NCBI GenBank assembly: GCA_014529385.2
Contig: CM043946.1
Location: 35,045,558-35,109,557, forward strand
DNA: 64,000 nucleotides
Reading direction: 5' to 3'
Source of the DNA: Adiantum capillus-veneris
Taxonomy: Eukaryota; Streptophyta; Polypodiopsida; Polypodiales; Pteridaceae
The notes under the pieces were generated by a model. It was given only the letters and a program-made list of their open reading frames with translations, did no database searches and had not been told where the DNA came from. Made by a program: the position numbers and the translations under genes. Shown here in pieces: positions 31,014 to 42,184 of this stretch (positions are counted from its first letter, which is position 1; each line of letters starts with the position of its first letter).

Positions 31014-31980
31014 CGTGTCAGAACAAGCACATAAATAAAGATGGGTTCACAGATAAGGGCAAACTGATGTTTCCCTCAGTAGTAGAGATCTCTCAACATG
31101 AATCAAAGACCTCTGGTCTCTCAATTTATTGTTTTCTCATATCATGAATGTATGTGTGTGCATCCAGGGACGCCTGGGCAAGTATATTTGCATGTGGCAT
31201 GTTACAATCATGTCTATCCTTTGTAGGTAAGAAACAGGGAAGTGCAAAAACCCTAACCCTAAACTTAACCCTAGTAGACCTCTTGTGCAAGCATTGCAAG
31301 TGTAGAAGGCATCTATGCAAGTAGTAGTCACTTTTAACAACATAAAAGCATGCGTAGGCACTTCTAGCACTAAAAAGGCATGCGCAGGCCCCTTAGATTT
31401 AGCAGAATTCCACGTAGGAAGATAAAACGCATGGGCAGGCCCTAGTTTTTAGAAGTCAACCAGTTTTTGCCGAGTTTAGGGACAAGAATCAAGCAACTAT
31501 AAGAAAAACAATACTTTCTAGACAGTTTATAAGCAGAGAGGGTGCGTCACCTACATACACATACCCACAGAGCTACCAGCGCAAGCACTTGGAATGAGCA
31601 GGTCTCAGCATCTTCTAGCGATAGCAGAACTTGAAGTCAGAGGGAGCTCTCAGGATTCAACAGAGCAAGCAGGACCCGTTTATATGATCCAGAGTTGCCT
31701 CCTTTATTTGGACCTAGTGATCATCAGTATTCTTCCCCTATGGAAGCAGTCGCTCTCTTTACCGAGAGTTAGCAAGGTCTCTCTTGAGACATCGTTGAAC
31801 GTTGAAGTGTGGGTATAGAGTCCCACCCTTGGTTTATGTGCTTGTAAAGAATAGCCCTATCAATAAAGGATTACCTTTTAAGGGGGGGACTGGCCCATCT
31901 TCCAGTCCCTAGTGCTGTGTCGACTCTTCTCTCTCTCTCTTCTCTTTTATTTCAGTTTTATTCCGCAGTAAGTTTTTGAT
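31014..31980 (+). mobile_element. LTR C4, with diverged 5' end
   Basis: Picks up family C text at GTCAGAACAAGCACATAAA. Contains CCCTAACCCTAAAC (about 31,251), GTTTATAAGCAGAG (about 31,525), one stem-loop GTGGGTATAGAGTCCCAC (31,809-31,826), AATAAA (31,862-31,867) and a CT tract. It ends CTGTAACA before TTGGAATCAAAGAA, a decayed iMet primer site. The opening bases typical of C LTRs (TGTTGCTAAAC) are missing or mutated. Confidence 0.7.
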
Positions 31981-32059
31981 TCTGTAACATTGGAATCAAA
32001 GAATAAGGCTTCCTCGCTTTTCTCAAGGCAATGATGATTCTGACACAGACAACAAACAA

Positions 32060-32665
32060 CAATAATCATGGTGTCAACTTCTCAATCACCTATGGAGCAA
32101 TTGACTGCAGCAGAGATCATGCGAAGGTAGCAAAAATTCAAAGTATATTTTCATCACCACTTTTTCAACAGACCATGGCTGCTTTATAGGCAACACCTAT
32201 TGTCTCAACAACACAAGAGGCCACAGGCGTGTGAGATCCAGTTGAACAACCTCTTGACACTAATCCAGTTGAAGGGTAAGAAGTTGCACCAGTTCAGGAA
32301 GGGTCACCTCTTGAAACTAAGGCTCATAAGAAGAAAACAAAGAAGCGGGCCTCAGAGACCAAAGGATCTTCCATCTATTCTCTTGATTTTTTGACATTTT
32401 CCACGAGAGATCTAAGACATTCAAGGCAGGAGATAAGGATATCAGGTTTGATTCATACTCTGGCAAGATAGACCTCAAACAAGCTATGGCTTTTATTCGA
32501 CATTTTGCTGTCGCTTTCAAGGATGGAGACTTCTCTGAGAGCTCTAAACTCAGACATGTCAGTATGTATATAAAGGACACAACCAGTAATTGGTGGCTAA
32601 CTCTTGTGGAAGATGACAAGAAGCCTCCTACTTGGGAAGAGTTCAAGAAACTGTTTTATTTCCTA
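32060..32665 (+). pseudogene. Truncated gag of the C4 element
   Basis: Near-identical to 16,830-17,420. Readable text: linker KKKTKKRASETKGSSIYS, then TFKAGDKDIRFDSYSG, AVAFKDGDFSESSKLRH and SNWWLTLVEDDKKPPTWEE (32,486-32,660). It breaks off at about 32,665 and joins H-LTR/D2 text. Zinc knuckle and protease are absent. Confidence 0.75.
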
Positions 32666-32684
32666 CTTGGGAAGAGCCTCCGCC

Positions 32685-32762
32685 AAGTCAGTTCCTAGGA
32701 TAGCATAAGCCCTAGAAGTAATGTACATATTGTCCATGTGCATGTAGGGCTAGTTGTGCACA
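32685..32762 (-). mobile_element. Remnant of an H LTR end before D2
   Basis: The last 78 bases match the right end of solo LTR H4 (from CGCCAAGTCAGTTCCTAGG, H4 about 13,388, to GTTGTGCACA, 13,469), followed by CAAGGGCACC where D1 has CAGGGGCACC. This is the same H-into-gag junction as in D1. Confidence 0.85.
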
Positions 32763-33496
32763 CAAGGGCACCTTACGGAATTGTGTAGAACGCCATGGGT
32801 ACTTTCCCTCTTCAGTTTTATCTTGACTCCTTCAAAGGGAGAGAAAGGAATGGAGGAGCCTGCCATAGACTCATGGATGGTAAAATGGACGGCCTTCTTC
32901 AACATGCATCATTTTATTGATGCCCAACGTATTGGGCCGATTCAATTCATGTTGCAGGGAAAGGCATGTTCTTGGTGGGCTAGGTTATGATCACAGCCAA
33001 CAACTTGGGCAAACTTCGAGGACATCTACAAGTTTGCCAAGAATTGTGATAACACCTTGGCAGTTTCTAGAAGCGGCTTGATGGTTGGGGAGACTCACCG
33101 TGGTGCCTCCATGTCAAAATTCAAGTGCGCTACCGCTCCAAAAACCACTGGTTAGTCCTTAAAGCCTCCGTGAAAGAAGTTCAAAGAAGACGACAAAAGC
33201 AATGCAGCTCGTATGTAGGATCAAAAGAAAAACCTATGCTTCGACTGCCAACAGACTAGCCACTTCAGCGGCGACAAGGTGTGTCCAAAACGAAAGATAA
33301 AACCGAATACCTCGGCACCAGCGCATACCGTGAAAATCTAGGTACTTTGCCTTATTCTAGTTGCGAGATTTTTCACGTTAATGCCCGTAGCTGTCCGGGT
33401 TGTCACGTTGATAAGGCGGTGTTTGACCCGCATGATCTTCTTCAGGTTAAAGGGGAGATCAATGGCCAAGCCTTTACGGTCTTATTTGACAACGAC
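32763..33496 (+). pseudogene. D2 gag and protease start, internally deleted
   Basis: Parallels D1 (13,475-14,461): IDSWMVKWTAFFNMHHFIDAQ, FMLQGKACSWWARL, a TGA at the same place as D1, then a jump of about 295 bases (D1 13,690-13,985 is missing), then DIYKFAKNCDN, the knuckle CFDCQQTSHFSGDKVC with the same HX6C spacing, and protease lead VKGEINGQAFTVLFDN. It ends at 33,496 where solo LTR C5 begins. The shared unusual knuckle and the shared LTR junctions show common descent with D1. Confidence 0.8.
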
Positions 33497-34344
33497 TGTT
33501 GCTAAACTGTCTATTTATGGCTTAGGACAAGCACATGAATGAAGATGGGTTCTCAGAACAAGGAAAACTGACGTTTCCCTCGGTAGTACTTTTCTCAGTT
33601 ATTTCCTCATGTCATGATTGTATGTGTATGTGTGCATCCAGGGACACTTGGGCAGGTGTATCTGCATGTGGCATGTTAAAGTATGTCTTATATTTTTGCT
33701 GGTAAGAACATGATGTGTAGAAATCCTAACCCTTGTGCAAACACAATAGGTGCAGAAAAAGCACCTGCACAAACCCCCAAGGAAAGTAGAAAAGCCAGCG
33801 CAAGCCCTACATTTGAGAGAAAAGCTAGTGCAAGCCCCACATCTTAGAAAAAAAGCTACGTAGGAACTTTTTAGAAGCAAAATTCATGCACAAACACTTT
33901 TAGCAGGTAAAAAGTATGCCTAGGGTCAACCACTTTTTGCCCAGTTTAGAGGCTAGAATAAAGCAACACCTTTTGGACAATTTATAAGCAGAGGGGATGT
34001 GCCACTTCTACACAGGGAGACCCATAGAGCCTCTAGTCTAGCCTCTAGAAGGAGAAGCCCTAGCCATCACTAGAGATTGCATATCTTGAAGTCAAAGGGA
34101 ATGAGAAGAACGTTGCAGAGCCAGAAGAACAGAGATCTACAAAACGGACGTGGTAATTGTGTCGTGCTCTAGGAGAATAGAGTGGATGTGGGAATTGTGT
34201 CCCAACCCAGGAGAATAGAACGGATGTGGGAATAGTGCCCCACTCCAATTCATGTGCTTGTAAAGAATAGGCCTATCAATAAAGGATTACCTTTATGGGG
34301 GGGACTGGCCCATCTTCTAGTTCGTAACACTGTTCCAACTCTCT

Positions 34345-34381
<37 letters not shown>

Positions 34382-34430
34382 ATCTCTCTCTCTCTCTCTC
34401 TCCTCTATTATTTCAATTTGTCTCTACTCA
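33497..34430 (+). mobile_element. Solo LTR C5 with target duplication
   Basis: Starts TGTTGCTAAACTGTC and ends TCTCTACTCA. Both flanks carry ACGAC (33,492-33,496 and 34,431-34,435). 934 bases. Contains TTTATAAGCAGAGG (about 33,980), three stem-loop units (about 34,149, 34,188 and the perfect 34,226-34,243), AATAAA (34,278-34,283) and CT microsatellites (34,340-34,403). It interrupts the protease codons of D2: the protease text resumes at 34,431. Confidence 0.88.
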
Positions 34431-34490
34431 ACGACTCTACTCACAAATTTATTTCTTCTCGTGTGGTACAAACTCTTAAACACGACGCGT
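34431..34490 (+). pseudogene. D2 protease, 60-base piece between two insertions
   Basis: After the second ACGAC the frame reads STHKFISSRVVQTLKHDA, the flap-side continuation of a gypsy aspartic protease whose active-site strand is at 33,478-33,496. The piece is bounded on the right by the 5' LTR of element A. Confidence 0.8.
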
Positions 34491-36807
34491 TGGTGCAACT
34501 AAAGTTGGTCGAAGCTAGCAGGTGGTCTATGCCAGGCAAAGGGTGCAGTCGAGTGCAGTGCAGAAGGCTAGGGCAGGTACCAAGGCCCTTGGCAGCCAAA
34601 GGATAGCGGGAAAGTATGCGTGATGCGGTTTTTTAGGCCAAAAGTGCAGCGGAATGGTCCAGATGGGGTGGAAAATGAAGATGTCCAAAATGCCAAGTCA
34701 AAGCTCTAGAATGTAGAGTTCAACATGCTCTAGAAGCCGCTCCAGACGGCTCATCAAACGGAGCCCCGGTGCTCTAGATATTGCAGTTTAAAGAAAGGGT
34801 GTGTGCAGATCCCTGACGGACAGGGCAGTTGGGGACAGGTGGCCCGGGCTGATGTCAGTGCATACATGTGTACTGCTCAAGTTATAGAGCATGCCTGTCT
34901 TCTCGAAATGCGATTCGAAGCTCTGGATAGCAAGATATGGTCAGTTGAAGATTTTCCAGGGGCCGGGTCTGAGCCCACCTGACCGCATTGGAGGATGTGC
35001 CACTTGGCGGTTTTTTGGCCTCGCCAAGATTCTTGGTGGAAGGATGTGCCATGTGAAGCTAGCACGAGTTGACGACATGTCAATCAGATGCTTGGTCGGC
35101 CAGATACAACGAGACCAAGTTGGGAGCATTTGGGCAGTGGACAATTGCATATGATTTTTCAAGTTTTTGGTCGCCTTGGATAGCAAACTTCGGGGAGTCA
35201 GAATGCAACGGGGTTTGCACGGCCAGGATCCGGTAAAGGGGGGACTCGGCACCGCTTTGCGACTTAATGATTGGATCACTAGGTGATGTATAGCATGCAG
35301 GGCAAGTAAAGGGGAAAAAATAGACTAGAGGAGGTTTTGTGGAGGAGGAAAGCTTAGAATTTAAAGTCCTTGGAGGCCGCTCAAGCCGGTGCTGCCATGT
35401 GGTGCCAAAGTAAACCCACATGCAGGCGCGGTGTCACTGAGTGCGGAGTATAAGGGTGAAAATGTGAGCTCCTTGGGGTTGTATGAAGTGAGAGAGCTCT
35501 TGGATCTCGTTGGTTATGGCGCAAGCAGCCAGGTGCTGCTTTGGTGGCAATAGCGGCAGTTTGGCCCAGTTTGGTGGCGCGCGCCTATGTGCAGACGGAG
35601 ACGCCGGTGGTTTTGACAGTGGCCGGCAAGGCGGGGCAGCGCGTCCGTGTGGGGAAGGAGTCGGAGGTGATGACGTGGTGCCTGACATTGGGCGGTTCCC
35701 ACGGCCCGAGGGGCCCCAAAATTTTGAGAAGGAGAGAGGGAGCAATAGCGACATCGCTATTGCCTCACCCCCTCGTGTAAGGGGAAGGTCCCACAACAGC
35801 GGGCAAGGGTCACAGAGAGAGGGAGAGTCGGAGCTCGAGGGTAGTCAAGTGGGCAAGGCCAAGTGGCCGGACAAAGGGGAGGACCAAAAGAGCAAGGGCG
35901 AAGTAGGGGCCGGACAAAGCCAAGCTGAGGGCAAAGATAAAGCCAAACCAAATCCAAGGACCAAAAGATGGAGGTCAAAGCCAAAAGGGAGCCATGGAGG
36001 AGTCGGATGGATAGAGGGAAGGAGTCAAAGTCAAGCATGGAGAGCAGTATAAGGTTGAGGCCATAAGGGTCAAAAATGAAGGGTGAAAGAAAAAAATTAA
36101 AAAATCCAAGAGGCAATAGCGACATCGCTATTGCCCCCCCCTTCCCAAGTGCAAAGAGTGAAGAAGAGAGAGGTAGAGCAAAGCGGTGCCCCCTTTCCCA
36201 AAAATGCCAATTCAAGGTGCCAGGTGGACCAATTAAATTGTAAAATTCCCAAATTAAAGCCCCCCCTATAAAAGTCAAAATTGAATCAAATTGGGGGCTT
36301 TTTTCTTGGCCTTTTGAGGTGCCGTTTGAAGCCTGAAAAGTGGAGTTCTCTAGCAAGCTAGCCCCTTTGTAACTTTTGCTTGAAAATGGCCATGGTGATG
36401 GCATTGCAAGCCTGTGTATGTGTTTTCTGAAGTGCAATCAAGCCACAGTTGCCTCCCATGCTGTTGTTTCCCCTTCCCCCCTTCTCTTTCTCCTGCTTTC
36501 ATGTTTCTCCTCGGCGCCAGCTGTGTGGAAGTGTGTGCCCCTTTGGACCGACGGTGTTTTGAGTGAAAGAGTGAGATTGAATGTCTGTGTGCGTGTGTAA
36601 GGGTGGAAATAGGCAGTGGTAGTAGGTGTACCTTGTGTGGTGGTTAGTGGAGTGTGTGGACAGTGGTAGTTGAGCAGGCAGTGGTCTGCTAGTGTAGAGT
36701 GTTTCTTTGAAGGTGTTTTCTGAGAGGATAGGGGTGCTGTGAATGCCCAGAGCTATAGAGAGGCCCTTTTGTTTGTGCTGGGCGTGTTCCCCCATTCCCC
36801 CTCTCCA
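34491..36807 (+). repeat. 5' LTR of element A
   Basis: 2,317 bases. Contains two copies of a palindrome (35,742-35,763 and 36,112-36,135) and an uninterrupted 180-codon plus-strand frame at 35,510-36,052. CCCCCCCTATAAAAGTC near 36,266 (TATAAAA) is the likely TATA box. Confidence 0.92.
35510..36052 (+). CDS. LTR-borne ORF of 180 codons, unknown
   Basis: A hydrophilic Gly/Lys/Glu/Ser-rich frame (GGARLCADGDAGGFDSGRQG; later SQVGKAKWPDKGEDQKSKGE) with no recognisable domain. The homologous frame in the 3' LTR (43,205-43,747) has the same length and no stop. Conservation of openness may only reflect youth of the insertion. It overlaps the first LTR palindrome. Chance ORF in G/A-rich DNA is the default reading. 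Confidence 0.2.
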   Translation: MVMAQAARCCFGGNSGSLAQFGGARLCADGDAGGFDSGRQGGAARPCGEGVGGDDVVPDIGRFPRPEGPQNFEKERGSNSDIAIASPPRVRGRSHNSGQGSQREGESELEGSQVGKAKWPDKGEDQKSKGEVGAGQSQAEGKDKAKPNPRTKRWRSKPKGSHGGVGWIEGRSQSQAWRAV

Positions 36808-36812
36808 TCTTC

Positions 36813-36830
36813 TGGTGCCCCGACTGAGGA
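36813..36830 (+). promoter_or_regulatory. Candidate primer-binding site of element A
   Basis: TGGTGCCCCGACTGAGGA starts five bases after the LTR end. It has the TGG start required to pair with a tRNA CCA end. I do not assign the tRNA. TGGTGCCCC also occurs at 56,948 and 58,852. Confidence 0.55.
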
Positions 36831-36885
36831 GCACACTGATTGCTCCTAGTTGATTGAGAAGAAGCGGTTTTTTGCGTTGGAAGTC

Positions 36886-39800
36886 ATGGCAGCGAGAAGC
36901 TATGGACCGATTTTCACAGGAGAAGAGAGCCCTGAGGAATGGATGTGAGATTTCAAGTTGTATATGCTATCGTTGCGTATGCCAAATGAGGATAGCAAGT
37001 TGTAGACTTTTCCTTTGGTGATGCGCGGTCGAGCTAAAGCATGGTACGAAGCATTGGAAGGCGAGCCGAGGCAAGCATGGCCGGCTCTAAGGGCGAGGTT
37101 TCTTCACGACTTCCGCAAGGAGACTTCCCCAGTCGAGATGGATGCAAAACTGAAGGCGCTTAAGAAAGATGTAAGTGAAGAGTTCAATTTGTTTTTGGGT
37201 CATTTTGAAGAGTGTTGGGCAGAGTTAGCGGCCGCCATGCAATTGGATAATGGAGACTATTTCAAGCTTGACAAATTCATGGCATGCCTGCACCCCAAAG
37301 TGAGAGAAAAAGTCAATTTCGAGAGCCCAGAGAATTACAATGGTGCGGTGGCCATTGCACGATCAAAGAGCAGAAAGATAAAGAAGAAGATAGAGCAGGG
37401 CGTGTCAGGCTATGAGACGATGGCCCATGTTCAACCGTAGAGTCCGAGAGAGACTGCACATGAAGAAAATCAGGGAATTCGAGGTGTACCTATTGTGCCG
37501 CAGAATTGGGTGCGCACGGTGCAAGACTTGTCCGAGAAAATGCAAGAGTTGCGGCTCAGTGTCATGGAGAGAGGACAACCAAGAGGAGCGAGGGGCAGGG
37601 CAAGGCCACTGCCTGATAGGTGTTATAATTGTGGAGAAGAAGGACACTATGCACTGGATTGTCCTCAACCGCAGAGAGAAAGAGGAGGTATGTACCCGCT
37701 TTTTGGTAGAGGTCGAGGGCAAGGACAATACAATGGCCCAAGAGAGAAAGAGGTGGAGAATCCCGTGCAGCCAGCTCCGCAAAACGGAGGAGAGGCTCCA
37801 AGAGTAAACATCATAGGGGTGGACAAGCAGGATGTCGAAGTCTTGGCCAACAAGAGGGCAAGAGCTGAGAGGGAGACAGAGACAGAGTGAGAAACTAGAG
37901 CTCGCAAGGGCAAAGAGAAGGTGTACGAAGGAAGAGAGCAGCCTGAGCCTAGCAAGAGAAGGAGACGCCGCAAGATAAAGCAAGCGGATTTTCAGCTAGG
38001 ACGTGGCTATCCCGAGTACAATCTGGTGAGTGATGTTCAAAATCAAAAAGAAAATATTACTTTTGGCCAGCTGTTAGCTTTAAATCCAAAGTTAAGGAGG
38101 CAGTGGTCCACAAGTGTTAGCACCAGGCTGCGAAGAGCTAAGGGAAATGTCCAAGCAGTGCAAAACATGGCTTTGAGGGTAGGTAGCCCCACTGATGTTC
38201 TTTCGTTGGTGGATGCGATTATAGAGAAGAGGATGCAGGTACAAGCCTACATAGATGGTGAAGCACAGGTTTGTGTCATGAAGGAAGCGGCCATGAAAGA
38301 GACAGGGGTCAAGGCAGTAGTCAGGTCAAATGTGCGCAGGAGGATGGCTAACCATACTAAAGCTAGGTGTCTGGGTGTGGCGCAGGATGTGAAGGTCAAG
38401 GTGATGGGCATAGAGTGCCTGATTGATTTCTTTGTGATGAAAGCAGGGGATAATGCTTATCCAATCATTTTGGGTAGGCCATGGCTTTTGGCAATAGGTG
38501 CAAAGCAGGATTGGGAGAGCAAAGTGTTCACTTTTCCTGACAAAGAGAAAGGCAGACAAATTGTGCTTGATTTGAAGACCAAGGAGAGCAGTTCTCGTCC
38601 TATGGCAGCCAAAGATGAGGGCGACACGACGAGCTATGAGTACGAGACCGAGACGGGCTATGATGAAGGATATACTAGCACAGAGGAAGAGGAGAGCAAG
38701 GACAACATGCTGAAGATAGATGCAAACTTATTTGGGGTCACCATAGACGAGTCCCCACCTAAAGAAGAAGGTATGCAGTGTCAAACTCATGGTTTAAGCA
38801 TAGAGGAGGTTTCGAGCATGATAAGTGAAGATTTAACCAAGGGTGAAAAGGAAGGCTATATTCAACTGTGTGAGTCCTATCCTAACCTATTCGCGACGGA
38901 GTACAAGCATTTGCGAGGTGCAAAAGGGGTGGAGCACAAGATTGTTCTTAAGGAGGGACATAAGCCTAAAGCACAAAAGCTGAGAAGATTAGGGGAAATC
39001 CAAAAAGAAGCCCTTTGGCAGGAAATCAATAAGCTATTGGATGCAGGCATCATATATCCTGTGAAAGAGTCAGAGTGGGTCTCGCCAGTGGTTATAACCC
39101 CTAAGAAGAATGGGAAATGGAGAGTGTGTGTTGACTACAAACCATTGAATGCCGCGACCAAGAGGAATCACTATCCATTGCCGTTTCAAGACGAAATCCT
39201 AAACCAGGTGGCAGGGCATGAGAGATATTCAGTTATGGACGGCTTTTCAGGGTACTTTCAGATAGGGATTGTGCTTGAAGACCAATTGAAGATCACGTTC
39301 ATATCTCCATGGGGTTGTTTCGCTTACCGCAGGATGCCATTTGGATTGGTGAATGCATATGCCACCTTCCAAGGTTGGATGAACAGGGTATTTGGTCCAT
39401 ACTTGGGCCGTTTTATTAGGGTTTTCATGGATGATATCGGCTACTACAGTTCAAGGTTGGAGCACCTATCGAAGCTCCAATTATGCTTTCAAAGTCTGGA
39501 TGAAGAAGGAGGTCAATTGAACCCCAAGAAGTGCAAGCTAGCACAGCCTCCAGCGCAACTGTTAGGTCATGCGGTGTCGCAAAACGGTATAGAGGCGGAT
39601 CCCAAGAAGGTGAAAGCATTGGTGTTGATGGAGCCACCATCAGATGCTCAAGGTTTGGCTTCATTTGTTCATAAGTTGAATTATTTGTCACGTTTCTTTT
39701 GGATGCTGTCGCAATATGTGCATCCTCTTCAAAAGAGGGCTCAACAAGTGCATGGTTATGAGTGGGATGAGGAAGCTCAGGAGGCTTTTGATAGGGTTAA

Positions 39801-42018
39801 AGAGATTTTGTGTCAGTTGCCAGCGGTGTGTCCTCCCAATCGAGAGGACGACTTCTATGTGTCTATGACGGTGGGCACAATTGCTATTGGAGCGGTTCTA
39901 TTGCAAAAGGTAGGAAGAAGCTACAAGCCGATATACTTCGAGAGCAGAGTGATTAGCCCAGGAGAGGCTACCTACACTGAGGTGGAGCAATGGGTGATGG
40001 CTCTGGTCTTTGCTTGCAGAAAGTTCAAAGTCCATTTGATTGTGCGTAAGTTTTTTGTGTTAACGGCTAATAATCTATTGCCAGAGGTAGTGCTACATTT
40101 GAAACCAGGAAGGAGGATTATGAAGTGGGTGTTGGAGCTACAGGAGTTTGAGTTCGAGTTCAAGGTAGATCACATGAGCCGGTCTCACCTGGCCGACATT
40201 CTTGTCAGTAAGGCCATCGATTTGCCGGCCTATCCAAGGGTGGTACGAGATGAAACTAAGGAGGAACCCGACTTGGAAGATGCTTTTACTATGTGGTTCG
40301 ACGGAGCATATCGAAGGGTAGTGCAGAAAGCAGGAGGAGGTGTGGTGATACACGACCCACACGACAAATCTATATTCTCGAAGGTGTATGATCTGGAGGA
40401 TGTCCACACCAATAATGAGGCGGAGTATCTCACTCTGCATTTGGGTTTGAAGCAGTGCATAGAGTTTGGCATTTCAAGGTTGGTAGTGAAGGGAGATGCA
40501 TTGCTAGTTATCAAGCAACTTTTAGGCCAATGGCAAGTAAAGCGCGACTCTTTGAAGCATTGGTTTTTTTCCATCAAGAAGATGTTGAAGTCTTTTGATG
40601 AAATCCAATTCAAGCATGTGAGGAGAGAGCAAAATCAAGAGGCGGATCAGCTAGCAAGCAGCAAAGTGCAAGTGCATGTTGCAGGTTTATATGTGGCCCC
40701 GGCCACTTATGCAGGTAGGGAGACTCTTAAAGAGATTGAAGGCTTTTTGAGTACAGGGAAATGTTCAGAGGGTTTGTCCAAGCTGCAAAAGAGAAGAGTG
40801 GTGCAAAAGGCCCGCAAATTCACATTGGTAGGTGAGGATCTCATGAACTATGGGCGTGACAGAGTGCTTAGAAGGGTGTTGTACAAAGAAGAGATAGGGA
40901 TGGTGCTGGAGCAATGTCATGAAGAGAGCGGACACCAGGGCAAAGATCAAGTTCTGTTTCGAGTGCTTAGAGCAGGCTTTTGGTGGCCTTCCATGATGAA
41001 GGATGTGCACTACTGGTGCAAGACATGCCACGAGTGTCAAACTATAGGTGAAAGACGACTGCTAGCGGAGTCACAGGGCGCCATCATCGCACAAAGTGCT
41101 TTCGAGAAGTGGGGTCTGGATGCTATAGGCCCTCTCCCAAAGTCTACAAGTGGTAAGAAGTACGTGGTGGTAGCCATTGACTACCTTACAAGGTGGGTTG
41201 AGGCGAAAGCAGTGAAGGAAGTAAATGCCAATGTGGTGGCTCAGTTTGTGTTTGATAACATATGTTGCTGTTTTGGTGTTCCATGGATGTTAGTTTCTGA
41301 TAGGGGTCAGGGGTTTAGAAGCAAGCTCATGAGCGCATTAGTGGAAAAATTAAAGATTCAGCATAGGTTTTCCTCACCCTATCACCCCCAATGCAATGGT
41401 TTAGTCGAGAGTGCTAATGGTCAAATTGTCAAAATGCTAACGAAATATGTGTATAAGCAGGAAACTGAGTGGGAAGCAAATCTAGAGAAGTGTCTGTGGG
41501 CGTATAGGACGTCCTATAAAGTGGCTACAAACTTCATTCCATTCGAGCTTGTCTATGGTAAGGAGGCAGTGTTACTAGTGCATGCACAACTAGGTGCTTT
41601 AAAGGGTATGTAGTGTGTCAATGCCACTCAACAAGGAGTTCTATAGGATCGGATAGCCAACTTGGAGGCTTTGCAGATGGACAGAGAGGCAACATCAGAC
41701 TACTATGTAAAGCAAAGAGAGAAGCTGGTTGCCAAGTTCAATCAGAACCTGCCGGACAAGAAGATAGAGGAAGGAGACCTAGTCATGAAGTATGAAAGCT
41801 ACCTAGATTTCACATTCCAGAAGAAGTTCAAGAAGAAGTGGATAGGTCCATATAAAGTGAAGAAGGCCTTTCCGAATGGGACCTATCAGCTGGTAAGAGA
41901 AAATGGCAAGCTTCTTAGGAACAGGGTGAATGGTGTGCGGCGCAAACTGTATTTCGAGAGAGATTTAGTACCTGAAGTGCAACAAATTTTAGTCAACGGG
42001 GGTGGGCAACCCACCTAA
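36886..42018 (+). pseudogene. gag-pol of element A: gag, protease, RT, RNase H, archaeal-type RNase H, integrase
   Basis: One frame of 1,711 codons broken only by six stops (TGA 36,946; TAG 37,003; TAG 37,438; TGA 37,888; TAG 41,611; TAG 41,644), all explicable by C-to-T or G-to-A. Gag starts MAARSYGPIFTGEESPEEW; knuckle CYNCGEEGHYALDC (37,621-37,662). Protease AYIDGEAQV (Asp near 38,254) and ILGRPWL. RT VCVDYKPLN and FMDDI (39,430). The first RNase H (DFYVSMTVGTIAIGAVLLQ) lacks the expected catalytic Asp. A second RNase H has FDGAY, NNEAEY, KGDALL and QEADQL, giving the D-E-D-D set (40,300; 40,417; 40,495; 40,645). Integrase: HEESGH, CKTCHEC, then D (41,119), D (41,299) and E (41,407), exactly 35 residues between the last two. 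A single uninterrupted frame of 1,230 codons covers 37,921-41,613. Confidence 0.93.
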
Positions 42019-42167
42019 AGCATGCGGTGTGTGAAAGAAAAAAGATGAAGCTTTGTACATAGCCTGTACATACAGTTATGGTTTTGTGAGTGTTTTATAT
42101 CATCAGTTTGGTGTGCCAATTTAAAAGTTTTGTACATATGCTTTTGGTCGAACATAAATGTTCGACG

Positions 42168-42178
42168 AGGGGACAGAG
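42168..42178 (+). promoter_or_regulatory. Polypurine tract of element A
   Basis: GAGGGGACAGA lies a few bases upstream of the 3' LTR start (42,185). It would prime plus-strand synthesis. The one C inside is unusual but occurs in related elements. Confidence 0.6.
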
Positions 42179-42184
42179 CAATGA

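Noticed and set aside
35757-36437. 226-codon minus-strand frame in the A 5' LTR
   Set aside because: Antisense to the LTR, low-complexity hydrophobic and Pro-rich, and shorter in the other LTR (43,452-43,805), so not conserved.
37405-37983. 192-codon minus-strand frame opposite the A gag
   Set aside because: Exact antisense shadow of the nucleocapsid coding region.
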